A stretch of DNA of 64,000 nt from Paramacrobiotus metropolitanus (Eukaryota > Tardigrada > Eutardigrada > Parachela > Macrobiotidae), in the NCBI RefSeq assembly GCF_019649055.1, contig NW_026570367.1, forward strand, positions 124,001-188,000. The letters run 5' to 3'. Shown piece by piece: positions 10,744 through 22,701 of the stretch. The notes beneath the pieces were generated by a model, which was not told the DNA's origin, did not search any database, and saw nothing but the letters and a program-made list of their open reading frames with translations. The position numbers and the translations under genes are program-made. Numbering within the stretch: position 1 is the first letter of the stretch; every line of letters begins with the position of its first letter.

Positions 10744-13145
10744 TCATGGCTGCAACACCGAACTCGAATCCGTCAATACTGAGCTGCAAGCGAGTGGCGA
10801 GGATGATTCCTCTTCCGGGGTCCACGGGATTACTCCTTCGTCTGCACTCTGTGGAACATTTCGGCATGCCGACAAATTCAACCGCCGTTCAAATTCCAGC
10901 AACTGTCCCATAAAATTGAAATTTGGCGAAACATTTGTCTTTTTTCGCTTAACAAAATTATAAGCCCGATTCAGGGGGACGGAGAATTTGTGCATCAAGT
11001 AGGCCACTGTCACGGTCACACTCCGGCTGATCCCTGCACGACAATGTACCAGACAGCCACGCTGATTCCGATGTGCCTCCTCTGGAAAGATAATGAACAA
11101 AATACACATCTCATTTATCGAATTCCACTAACTGTAAATTACTATAATTTTCACAATTCTCTTTAAGGTCTATTTTACCGTGGACTGTAATTTTCCGTCA
11201 ATATTTACCGCAGTGAGTAAGTAAGTAATCAAGCCGCAAATTCGCTGCTTCAGGCATTAACTGTATGCATTAAACAAATACCACGAAAAAGGTTGTCATG
11301 GCGTACCGATAAATTCAATAGCATCATCGAAATACGCCGCAAGGTTTTCGCCAAGGCAGTCTTGAATAGGAATTTGCATATACTTGAAACCAAGTTCCGT
11401 TTTTGTTTCAAAAACATTCGGTAGATTAGGTGTTACGTTCAGGATATACCGAATATTGTACTCCTGGAGCGTATTAAGATCTTGTGCGGTTTCGGCATTG
11501 CCTAAATATAGATAATCCAAAATCTTAAATAATTCCACAGAGTGCCAGCCATCCCGGTTAGTGCCATCCGACTCTTTAGAAAATCCACTATCACAATCGT
11601 TCAAGTCAGCATCACTGCTGCTACTGTTCGATATTTGCAAATTTCGCAGTCCGACCACCGCTTTATCGTCATGGCTACTTTGATCATCAACATGGATACA
11701 GAGCTCGGGGAAACTCTGACCAAATCTTTTATATCCGCCTGTAAAACAACAGTATTACAGAACCGGTATTTTGGCATGCCAGTAAATATAGTTCTCCACA
11801 TGGTGCACATACTTTTAACAACAGATATAGAATCCAACTCATACATATGATAAAAATAACCAGTTAGAATTTGCTACTGTGTGACCGTCATTGGTCGAGG
11901 ACGTAAAATGCTTATCTTTAGATATACCGTACTTATGTGGTTAACCACAAAGGCCCACTCACGATCAGGGCAGCACTTCTGTGAGTTCTGTCCATGGAAG
12001 TTGGAACTGTTCAGTCACATTTGACAATAATTACCACTAATAAGCCTTGACTGCAGTAAGCACTAAACACACACTACAGGATTTCTCCCTTTACATCTCC
12101 GCGAACTAGGCAGTCATGAGTTTTGGTAACATTATGAAAAACAGAAACTGGACCAAACTTGGTGGAATTGGAAGAAGAATTTGTTGTTGCTAAAAAAATC
12201 CACTGTTTACGAGAACCTTTTAAACACGGCGGCTTTCGGATAAAAACTTATCTGGATAGTTAACCAATCCGGAGAACTACGCAGCTTCGACAAATTGCTA
12301 TTTTTTTAACAGCAGCGAAGGTAACGAAAAGTGCGAGCGCACTGACATTACTATAAAAATTATGGAAAAACAATATAAATTATAACGTACTAAATTTGCT
12401 CAAACAAAGAATATATTTATTCTCCCGAGGGTAAACGTCCAAGCACTTCCTCAGGATTTACACTAATTAACGAAATACCGTGAATCCTAGATAAAAATTT
12501 TTTTCCTTCACAATATCAATCATAAAATATCGACGTCCGGTCTATTTGCGCACCAGTAAATTATTACGTGTCGAAACAATATTATATCGGCTTGTAATCC
12601 AAAGCCCACAAAACTTTTGTTATCCGGCATAATATGGCATTTATTCTTAAGTAGTAAACAGTTCGCAGGTTGATAAAAATTTGCTCATTTCGGTCTATTA
12701 ATAACGTTCCGAGAATTTACGATCCGATAAGGTGGCGTAGGTTCATCGTACCGATAAACCCGATAATAAGTACCGTACCTTCCAAATAAACCACTCGGCA
12801 ACCTTCAGCCGCCAATTTATCACCAAAAATCTTGCATATCCTGTTACTGTTATCATCGTCATCGGCACCGGGAGACAGGTCGTCATACAGACAAATCCAA
12901 TCGCTTTTCCAGTGTTGTAAAAAAATATCGCGCGCCTGCGGACACTTGATGACAGCAGGAACAGACAAACTTCCGTTGATCAGACGCTTCAGCATAAGGG
13001 CCGGCAAGCTGACATTAATGGCCGACATAATGTGTCCTTTTTGGCTGTACTCTGCATGGGGACGACAGTCAAGAATGAGAACCGACGGTAGAGCGCTTTC
13101 TAAATGATCACGCAGCCACTCCGAGGTACAAGTGCGTCCAGCCAT
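10744..13145 (-). CDS. DUSP6: MAP kinase phosphatase, MKP-3 (DUSP6/7/9) type
   Basis: A dual-specificity phosphatase that by family dephosphorylates ERK in the cytoplasm. Minus-strand exons are 13145-12779, 11738-11307 and 11081-10744; phases close to 378 aa, against 381 in human DUSP6 (recalled). The N-terminal rhodanese-like domain contains [17 protein letters not shown] and a kinase-interaction-like stretch [13 protein letters not shown], which corresponds in position to the docking motif of MKP-3. The catalytic domain starts near [13 protein letters not shown] and has the signature [10 protein letters not shown] with catalytic Cys near residue 280; the downstream [17 protein letters not shown] block is nearly invariant in this subgroup. 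An in-frame upstream ATG at 13163 could add six residues. The Ser/Asp-rich linker between the domains (11650-11560) is weakly conserved, as usual for the family. Confidence 0.92.
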
Positions 13146-15534
13146 TTTCAACCGCATCCACATTTATGCAGCTGACCGCAGCATGCACGACGACTTCAAT
13201 GCGCACCGTATACTGTACCGTACTGGCATCCAGCCACCACACTACAGTGTTTTCATAGCGCAGCAACGGATTCTCACTCGCTCTGGTCCACTTCGTTAGG
13301 GCACTTCCCTGTCAACATGCAGGAGCTACTGTTGATTCCAGGGATAGAGAACTGCAAAGTTTGTTCTGGGTGTTATATAAGCTCTTCCAACGGAACTATA
13401 AACAACGGGATCGAAAAAGAACTGGAATCCATGGATTTTTTTCTTTATTTGTCGTGAACAAGACAAATTCTTAGACAATCTGTAACAATCAGAAAATATC
13501 GCAGCTTAAACTGGGAAACCTTACAAAAAACGCTTCAAAAATTACCAATAGCTCAGACTGTCGTCTAACTATAGGATTTCAAAAACAGGAAAAAATTAGG
13601 AAAACATACTTGGGCTTTCCGCATCTACGGACGACGAAATCGTAAATCTGCCAAGCACACAAAATTATTCAATACGAGACTTACAGTATACCACAACCAA
13701 GACTTCTCTGCAGCAGTGCGCTTCACTTGTGAATGCACGATAACTAGAATTTCTACTAATAAAGTACCACACCTAGTAAATGATGATGTCATCGTTAATA
13801 GACGGACTTACGGTTACGGTATTTCTGAGCTTACGCTATACAGCGTGTGGGTCTGCGTGATGCCCCAACTTCCAAGTACTTATGTACGAGTACCGTATCT
13901 CAAAGTTACAAACAGTACGGGCATAGTGTATCGGTTCACACTTTTTCCACGGTTTCAGCGGTCTTAATCACCATTTCACATGTCTTATTCCGAAAAATTG
14001 TTTTGTTGTTACTGTTTCAAAAATTTTGGCTTTTGTAGTACTTCTACTAATCTACTGGAATAGTACTAACATCAACATGTCGAGCAACTCGTATGCGGTT
14101 TTCAGATTGCAGCACGTACGCCACCTTTCGGTCCTTTTCGTGTCACGTGCCCTGGCTCCGCGTGCGCGTGTGCCGAACCAACAGTGAGCGTAGCCGCTGA
14201 ACCCAATCGGTTTCCCCGTTTGTCATTAATTTTCGTTTTCTGTTTGCGAGTTTTGTTGTCAATGTTGTGGATGTTTTCGTTTTATTTAGATATCGCGGAG
14301 CTATTTTTGTCTTCTTGAGACTTCTATGCTATTTTGAATTTCTAAGTATTAAATTTCTAGGCTGGCTGTTACCGATGAGCAGAGAATATGTCAAATCTGA
14401 TGCAAACGTTATCGAAGCAAAGTTAAACGTACGTTAAAGTGACTTATACCGTGTATTTGCAAATCTGTGTACGGAATGCTGATGTTGTTTGGTGCTGTTC
14501 GTCAGGTGTTTCCAAACAGGTGCGTGAGCGAGGATATACTTAATTAATAAGGTTGCATTAGCAGGCTTCCCTTTGCAATAAATTTCTCTCTAGTTTATCA
14601 CAGTTTACGTATTAATGAGGCGACAATTTTTCTATTAGGCAATATTTGATTAGTATATGGAACATTTCCTTTATCCACTCTGACATGTCGGTTGAAGATG
14701 TAATTAGTATATTAATTTTATGGAAGTACAGTACAGTACTTTATGGAATGTAAATAACTAGGAAAAATGCACGCTTTGTAGAATATAAATAATAAAATAT
14801 TTTAAAAGCACATTATGTGGGTATTCTAATTTATTTTTGTTGTATTTAATCTGCCAGAGCGAGAAAAATTTGGATTATGAAATACTTAACCCTTTTTAGT
14901 AACGGGGTTGTTTCCCGGCTTCGATAATAAGGCATTTAGGACATTTTAGGCCGTTTGGGACGGTTTGGCAGTCTTACTGTATTGGTTGCAGCCTGCAGGT
15001 GAAGGATAATAATGAAGCCGGTATGACCCTATATTATTATATATAGATGGATAATAGATATACATAACCATGTATATATATTGTATTTTGACTGTTCTGT
15101 ATAGAACTTACGAAAATAGTTAGTCGCTTCAGTGTTGAAGCTTATTTTGGCTACAGGTGATTAGTCAGTTATAGCGGTATTTGTATCTTTGATTGATAAT
15201 ATGCCGTATTTCCGTAAGTGAAGCAGTAACATTGTAAATACAGTGGTAACTCTGGTAAGTGGACACACAGCGAAATTTCTCTTGACGAATTTGCAGCGAG
15301 TACATGTACTCTTGATGACGGAATTTCTTTCGCGTCAGATTGTGAATTAATAATTTTGTTTTGTGCAGTAATTAGGCAACTAGACAGGACATGTAGGTTG
15401 CATCTTTTGTCGTAGAACGGTTACGTAATTAGTAGCGGTACTTTGTTTTACATGTTTATTGTTTTCCATAATGTTATGATTTCAGTCAATCCTAGTCTCT
15501 TGAGCTGACTGCTGAATGCACACAGTATTTTGCA
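13146..15534. promoter_or_regulatory. Divergent upstream region of MKP-3 and DEPTOR-like genes
   Basis: About 2.4 kb lie between two divergent starts. No protein-like frame is supported. A GC- and CpG-rich patch at about 14100-14220 followed by a T-rich tract is the best candidate for the promoter or 5' non-coding exon of the plus-strand DEPTOR-like gene. The patch close to 13160-13330 is a candidate for MKP-3. No TATA box is assigned. Confidence 0.4.
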
Positions 15535-17809
15535 ATGTGTATTATGACTCCGCAGGTGAAAGGATATTCGAGAAGCCATAGAGTAACGTACCGGAAGTGT
15601 GAACAACTAATCGTTAGGACCGACGACGATTCCATTAGCTATTCGTGCACGCTTGCTAAAGAAATGGATGCTGAACATTTGGCGATAGATTTTGAAATAT
15701 TGGCGATCGGCGAACAGCTGAGGTATCGTTTTTAAAAGAAAAACGGTTTTTAATTAGCGTTACTTGGTAATATTTTTTATCGAAGTTTTTTTCAAAGCCT
15801 GTTGAGCTAGGATTAATTGGTTAGTAGGAGGATGTGTGTCACTTTGCACACTCGTAGTTCATAAATAAATTTCATCGGTGAGAATCAGCTGTAATATTTT
15901 CCTGATGAGTTTTTGTATTTTATGTAGAACATCTAAATTAGGGAATTGCTTATTATATGCCTTTATTTTATGACAGTAGCGCAAAAAAGTGAATTTACTT
16001 GGTAAATACCGCTGATACGGCAACACGTTTTACAGATATCCTCTTTATTTAATTTTTTTGTAATTGTATGAAGTGCTAATTTTTGTATCTCATTGTACTG
16101 TAGATATCGTATGCACCTGGCTCCCAACCTTGTCCGTGATCGGCGTTACCACTTGCGAACATATAGTTGTTGCTTTGTGGCCAACGAAACGTTGGACTGG
16201 TTAATCCAGGAAAATGAAGTGCCTAGCCGACAGGCGGGTGTTTTCCTTATGAATATTCTTCAGCAAAACCGCGTCATCCATCATGGTAACCAACTCGCAA
16301 CTCGTTATTCAGTCAGTGATTTAATCGTGCGATTGTGTGACATTGCAGTTTTTGTTTGCTTTTTGATTGCAGTCTGTGATGACCATCTGTTCAAAGACCA
16401 GTATTTATTTTTCCGCTTTCGGCAAGATGATAATACCTTTCCCCTCACGCAAGTGTCCCGTCTGTTCTTCTTTGGACAGCGTTTATACGATCGGTTAGAG
16501 ATTGTTTCGCTTTCCCTGTAATTTATATCAGCTTTGAGCAAATGATTGTTTACGATTTGCTTCTTCGATTAGGTTGCATTCTGAACCAAATTCTTGCTTG
16601 CGAAAGCTGCAGAAAAAGGACAGATCCTGTGTGGATGTTTTCAAAGGAGCCGAATTCACGCAGTGGATAATGCGGAAGGGTGAAGCCCAGAATGTGGAAG
16701 CGGCATTGATTGCTTGCCAGCAGCTTCTCGATTCTGGTATTATACAGGCTGGTAGGTTTACACCGAAAACACTAAGATGTGTAAACAGGATGAACTCAAT
16801 TTATTTCCGGAATGGTTTACTACATCTATTTTTTTTTTAACAGTTGATGGGGATTCTGCCACATTCAAGAACAGTGAATCACTATACCGATGCGCTTTTG
16901 ATTTTAATTATCGGAGGCGTTTGCACGATTTATTCTTACTCTCCTCTGTACAAAAGGAAGCCGGACTGCATAACATAAAATTCATACCAAAAGCAACATC
17001 GGCGTTTGAAATTTATCCTGGGTTTGATGGTAATTTTGAAGCTTATGTGATCTAAATTTTATGTGATTAAAACAAAACATCCTGTAACAGATCATAGCTC
17101 CAAATCCCCTGTATCGCCTACCCCAACGGGGCTGAGTGACGGCTCAACGGGAAGTGCCGGCACATCTCCGATTACATCCAATATTCCAAGGGGAAATTAC
17201 GATACACAGAGGCACATGCTTAAAGAGTCGCTGCTGGAACCTCAGTCGGGATACGTCCGAAAAGTTATTCAAGTCGACTCCGATTCTGTCGGTATGGCAA
17301 TGTGATTAGCGAATAATTAATACAACCAGCTGGTGCTTATCTGTTTCTCACAAATGACATTTCGTTGCCGTGAATTCTGAAGCCTGTAAATGGATTAGCT
17401 TGGTAAATACAGGCAGTGATAAACCCAGTAAAAGTTCTAATGCCAGCTAGGGTTTTTTTCAGGGTATGGATTTGTTTTGCGAGGAGCATCGCCTTGTTAC
17501 ATCCAGACTGTGGATCCGGATGGTCCCGCTGCCGCGGCTGGCGTAAAGGTGGGGTTCCCATATCATCGACCCTCCGAGTGGATGCTCACCAGTCAGAGAA
17601 GTTTAATAGTGAATTTATTGTTGCAGGTTGGACAGTATCTGTATTCTGTCAATGATGTCGTTGTCTTCGATAAGTCCCACAAGGATGTGGCCCGCGTTAT
17701 CGTCGAAAGTGGGGGAAAGATTTGCCTGGTGGTGTTTACGCCAAAAGAATCTGACAGAAATTCCCGATTAGATTCACCAAAAAGCCGCAAAGTTCCTTCA
17801 AATAACTGA
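15535..17809 (+). CDS. DEPTOR: DEPTOR-like protein: two DEP domains plus C-terminal PDZ
   Basis: By family, an mTOR-binding inhibitor that also binds phosphatidic acid through its tandem DEP domains. Exons: 15535-15722, 16104-16285, 16373-16493, 16573-16751, 16844-17029, 17091-17291, 17463-17548 and 17627-17809, totalling 441 aa (human 409, recalled). GEQLRYRM and RRYHLRTYSCCFVANETLDW open DEP1; KDQYLFFRFRQDDNTFPL closes it. DEP2 starts near HSEPNSCLRKLQKKD, with FKGAEFTQWI inside it. The PDZ carries YGFVLRGASPCYIQTVDPDG and PAAAAGVK (about residues 353-430), as in vertebrate DEPTOR. The Ser/Pro/Thr-rich linker (17091-17291) is where degron and kinase sites lie in the human protein, but a clear SSGYFS degron is not visible. 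The ATG at 15535 follows no in-frame upstream start; an acceptor-like CCGCAG at 15558 leaves a spliced 5' exon possible. Confidence 0.9.
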
Positions 17810-18173
17810 AAATGAACAAATATTCTAGTATTAAGCTGACGGATTGGTTTTTTTGGTCAGATGCTCACAGTTAGGTTGGTGTTTCGGTGATTGGGTTGTT
17901 TTGATTTCGGTCTTTTGATCGAAACCTTGACATCAGATTGCTCAACTGAGACGCATGCATTTTTAAAGAGATAGTTCTATTGCAAAAGATGTTATTCTAA
18001 AACATATGTTAGCTAAAAATGTGGCTTTATATTTATTTCCGGTTGGCTCTTGCGTTGGTAACACTTTATTGGGATTTTCATTCACAAAATGGTTTCGGTG
18101 ATTAAATTACTGTAAAATCACAGAAAATCGAAATTTTGTAACTGTCGATAAGTTATAAATTCCAGTAATGCTT

Positions 18174-20367
18174 TCAAACAAAATATTTTCTGTAAACGGC
18201 GGCTTCTGCAGTCATTTCGTTTTGTAAACGAGGTTTGCGTTGATCTTTGTCATGATGTTCCATTTCTTTATAAATCCCGTCATCCCGAAAGTCGCCACTT
18301 TTCCGTGGGAGAATATGAACATGGACATGCTTCACAGTCTGCCCAGCATCCACACCATCCTGTAACATTTACAGTATATGTCGCCAGTAAAACAGTCCGA
18401 GTACTTGCTGCCATGTTTTGCTCAACCCATCTAACCTGCACGCAGACTGTGCACGACGATGTCGTGTAATGTTTCTGTAACATCGTCTCGACTACTTGGA
18501 CAACATGGAACATGTCACTGACTTCTTCCGCTTTAAGTTGGGGGAACTGTTCAACGCGGCGTTTTGTAATTACCAGAACATCTAAGAAAACACAGCCTTA
18601 ATCACATATTAACGCAACCAAAGCCTGCAACAAAACAAACGTACGCCCAGGTACAACAGGTTTCAAATTGACGAAGGCCAGAGAAAGGGTGGTTTCGTAG
18701 AAGACAGAATCCCGCAGCACTATGTGGCCACCAAAATCATATTGTTCCTGTGACCAGCTCTCTACCGGCAGCGGACTGGGAAAGAGCCTGTACAGATCAT
18801 GGCGTCGATGGTTCTGGACCGGCATTGAACTGCGTATGGTCCGGAGCCTGTCCAGATCGATTTCCGCCACGGCCACACCCGGCCCGTCCGAGCACTGCGC
18901 CAGGACAGTTCCCCACGGGTCTACAATCTGCAAAAACAAAATTATCAAGTGCCGCTAACACTAGTAAAACAGTTGGATTACGGACCAACAGCCAAGTAAG
19001 CGTAAACTATGCGCTGACTACTGAATAAAGCCAGAATACTATAAAAGGCCTCCCCTGCGTGGAACACGGGTATTAAATCTATTGCGAACTGCTAAATTGC
19101 ACTGTAAATGTGAGAAATGTGAGAAACAACTACTTCTACGAGAAATTGATAGATAAGTTGTAACTTTTATTACGCTGCAGAAAATTATCTCACCATACTA
19201 TGTCCATAAGAATGGCGTTTATCGTTATGCGATCCACACTGTGCAGCAGCAATCACATAGCACTGATTTTCAATGGCACGAGCTTTCAGTAGCGGCTGAA
19301 GAAAAAAACAAACGAAGCTGTGAAGTTTTTCTTTTGCTTGCCACGGGTAAATTCCGTCAAAAATCCTGTCTCTCACCTCCCAGTGCGAGATCCCGGTGGT
19401 GAGAGTAAACGCGGCAGGATAAACAAGTATTTCTGCTTCCTGTCGGGTTAAAATGCCAGCAATTTCCGGGAATCGCAAGTCATAGCACTGCAAGGAATTA
19501 ACTCAATTACGTATGTGAATTAATGAAACTGGAACGCGAATTTATAACATTACAAAGCAGAAAATATTTTTATATGGTTTGCAGTTCAGATCTGGATCAA
19601 ATTTGCGACTTCTGTTAATAAGTAAGTCTTCCTAATTTCAAATGAAGAGCTGCATGGCCAATGATTTCCGTCGCAGATCTGCAAGACACAGACTAAATTC
19701 CTGCAGCCCTGCTCACGCAAAGAAGTCCAGTTTTGCCGATGGGAGTGTTAACAGGAGGCAGAATGCGAGTTCCTGGAATGCAATAGCGACTTTCGTCCAG
19801 CGTCACTTGTCCCGGGAATATCCACAATAAAGAGATGTGTTTTGCGGTAGGAAGCCGCGAGTTCCCCGTTGGCATCAATCAGAATGTGTGCATTGTGGAT
19901 GCGCTGATCCTTGTCATCTTTGAGATGAAAACCACCGAGTGACAGCCATACTTGCAGACTGCGAGCGAGCTCGCGGTAGGATGTTATTATCGGTCCCGTC
20001 AACGACTCGGCCAACTCCAAACTCTGCGCGAAGTTAGCACAAAGATAGTCGAAGCATTCAGGAAGAAACACCACCTAGCATTGGGATAAAACAGTGCAAC
20101 CGCAGCGCTAAGTAACAACCAAATACTGCTAGCGGTTACGAAAACGTTTCAGGCTTTCTAACTCTAACTGGAATCCAAAAGTACGAAACTTACCTCCGCT
20201 CCTCTGTGCTTTGCCTTGCGTATCAGAGCATGACATATTCCCAGATTCCGCTCCTTATCCGCAGTGGCTGTAAACTGAACAACAGCTGCTAGAACACTTG
20301 ATGGGGACGAGTCCGAGGATGATTTACAACCGGTGGCACATGATTTCTCTACGTCCAGGGATGCCAT
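18174..20367 (-). CDS. NitFhit: NitFhit fusion (nitrilase-like plus HIT hydrolase), with one single-base frameshift
   Basis: Fusion of a Nit1-type nitrilase-superfamily amidase with the Fhit Ap3A hydrolase, as known in flies and nematodes. Minus exons: 20367-20194, 20074-19717, 19487-19377, 19295-19194, 18927-18645, 18581-18436 and 18359-18174. Expected length is about 452 aa. The Nit half shows catalytic FLPE (E near 64), YRKTHL and CYDLRFPE (C near 178). The Fhit half begins [15 protein letters not shown] and ends with the His triad HVHVHI (H402, H404, H406). Exon 2 is 358 nt where 357 is required: the frame changes between [10 protein letters not shown] and QVTLDESRY, at or near the CCCGGG run (19811-19816). 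All later junctions then agree, so an assembly indel is more likely than decay. An upstream in-frame ATG at 20385 is an alternative start. Confidence 0.92.
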
Positions 20368-20385
20368 ACTTACGATTAACAACAA

Positions 20386-22701
20386 ATCCTTGAAAGTTTC
20401 GCTAGAACCTTATTGTTAACAATTATTTTAGTTACTTCATTGATCATTGATATTATCAGCTGTTTACTTATTAGTCGGCGACAGTCGTGGAAAGATTTGG
20501 CAAAACCACAACACACAAATTTCCCACGCACTATTAGTTGCTGAGAAAAGTAAACCGTAGTCCCGATGGCGGATGCCGTAATCCCAGCGGAAATTGCTAA
20601 TAATATTAGTCCTGACCAGCCTGAGTACTATAATTTATAATCACAGTACTATAATTTATAATCTACTCGTATATTATCTGTGGAGGTCTAGAGTAGTGGT
20701 AAGAACGCCACGCTCCAGTGAGAAGAATGGACAACTGGACATATCACTAGAGCGTGAACATAGTTTAATAAATTTTGAAATGTGATTAATATAATATGTA
20801 ACCAAATGTACACTTATACGTTATGTTTTTATTAAAGTGTGCATATATAGATATTTGAGCCAGTTGTTGTTGAAACTATGTACACTGATTTTCGCATTTT
20901 AACTATTTTGTCGCTTTTACGTACCGAATAAATAATGCAAACGTAATAAATCCACAGCAATACAAAGTTCACGCAGTTGGAATTTCATACAGTTATTGCA
21001 CAGATAATATTTGTATGTGATAACAGGCAGTACAGTACGATATAATACTAGCAATGCAACGTATCCTTTTACTAGAATTTAGAAAATTAGTCTACTCTGT
21101 ATTAAATTTTATATTGAATGTGTAACTAGTTTATATTTCCTCGGTGTTTTTTTCAAATCCTGATAATTTTTTGCAGTGAATACCGATGCCTGTCCATGCC
21201 GAACGCAGCGATTGCGATAAATAGGTTAGGTGAAGTACGAGAATTTCAACGGGATTTTCTGGAGTAAACGCTTAAACTGGTGGCACGAATACATAAATTT
21301 CTACCCTATTAGACAGCTGTCCAGGCGCACTATGGTGGCCTAATCGAGCGATCAAAAGGATTATTCAAAGTCTGCTTCGCTACATTAATCCTATCGTCCA
21401 AGGGTTCTTTTCGCATCCTTTTAGCAGAAGACTGTAACATCGTCTCATGTAAAAAAAATGTACCGTTCAGTCCCAATAACGTAACGAAATGTTAGATCTC
21501 TCCTTATAGCACCACTGTTGCCTCCGAGCCGCCTCCGTCCATATAGTTCAGAAATGTAATTATCATTATGTGCACTCGTACAATACGCTCGTACAAGATG
21601 TACGTACTCGTAGTATTATTCTCACACACGGATTGAATATTCTAATTATGAGGCAACTAAAAATAAAAACTATTATGACTTGAGTTGTAGATTTCAGTCG
21701 TTCTTCGTAGATTAATTTCGGCTTTTGTTTGCTGGTAAAAGTTTTCATAAAGACGATTTAGAACGATATTAGAAAATCGTGCACCGGGAGTTCGCGTCAG
21801 TATTAACTTGCTTGTAGGTACGTTGTGGTTTTCACCGTTTTTCTCCGCAGTGCATGCGGGAAACATACCGGGTACGACACTGGCATTATGCCCCTTTTTC
21901 GTGACAAATCATGTGTACCTTTTGTTCGTCGATACTGGAAATTTGTTTGTTACTCGAGTGGTGTATGCAATTATAGAGAAACCGTCAAATCGATTTTCGA
22001 TGCTTCCAGTAGATAACGCCGCATCTTTAAATGTATCCCTTTTCGGAGAGTGCCGGCACAACGTGTCCGTTGCATATGCTCATGTGGGATCATCCTCGTT
22101 GTGTTGAACTGATCGTACATGTGTTAACGATGTCCGCAATCCATATTTTTGAATGGTTGTTGTCATATTATGCTCCAGTGAGACTTTGAGAGTGGTATGA
22201 TGCATGCTTCCCTTGTTCAAGAGATTCTGCACAAGTGAAGCTGTTAGTGTGGCATTATTATTCAAAATTATCTTACGTGGCGTAGCGGTGGCGGTGTTAT
22301 TGAATTTAGGTACGTACTTCATATTTGCATATTAACGCTATTGCTAGAAGCCATTTTAAATGAATGTCTGATAATTGGGTGCATGTACGAAGAGTATTAG
22401 GTGAGGTACGTAGCGGCAAATTTATTCTTCGAACAACAAGGCTTCTACGTGTACATGTAAAACGTGTACTTGGTTTTAAATTGTTTTGCAATTTAAAAGG
22501 CAGCATCAGTATTGTCATATTTTCGTTTCCTTTCGGTTTTATGTAATTTGCTTTTTCCTTTGCCAGTTGATCTGCCAATGACGCTTCCAGCTACTTGTAC
22601 AATTGTACAACGTACAAGTAATATGCCGCCAATGTGCTTGCTCACTGGATAATGATTGTTCATCTGGAGATGACTTTTGTGCTTTTTACAATGGCTTGCA
22701 A
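20386..22701. other. AT-rich intergenic region between divergent NitFhit and contactin
   Basis: No supported coding sequence. It must hold the promoters of NitFhit (minus) and contactin (plus). A short exact tandem repeat lies at 20624-20663. Open frames on both strands at 21566-22580 are AT-rich, overlap antisense to each other and have no recognisable motif. Confidence 0.5.
20624..20663. repeat. Exact 19-bp direct repeat, period 21
   Basis: AGTACTATAATTTATAATC occurs at 20624-20642 and again at 20645-20663, separated by two bases. It is intergenic, about 260 bp upstream of the NitFhit start. Confidence 0.9.
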
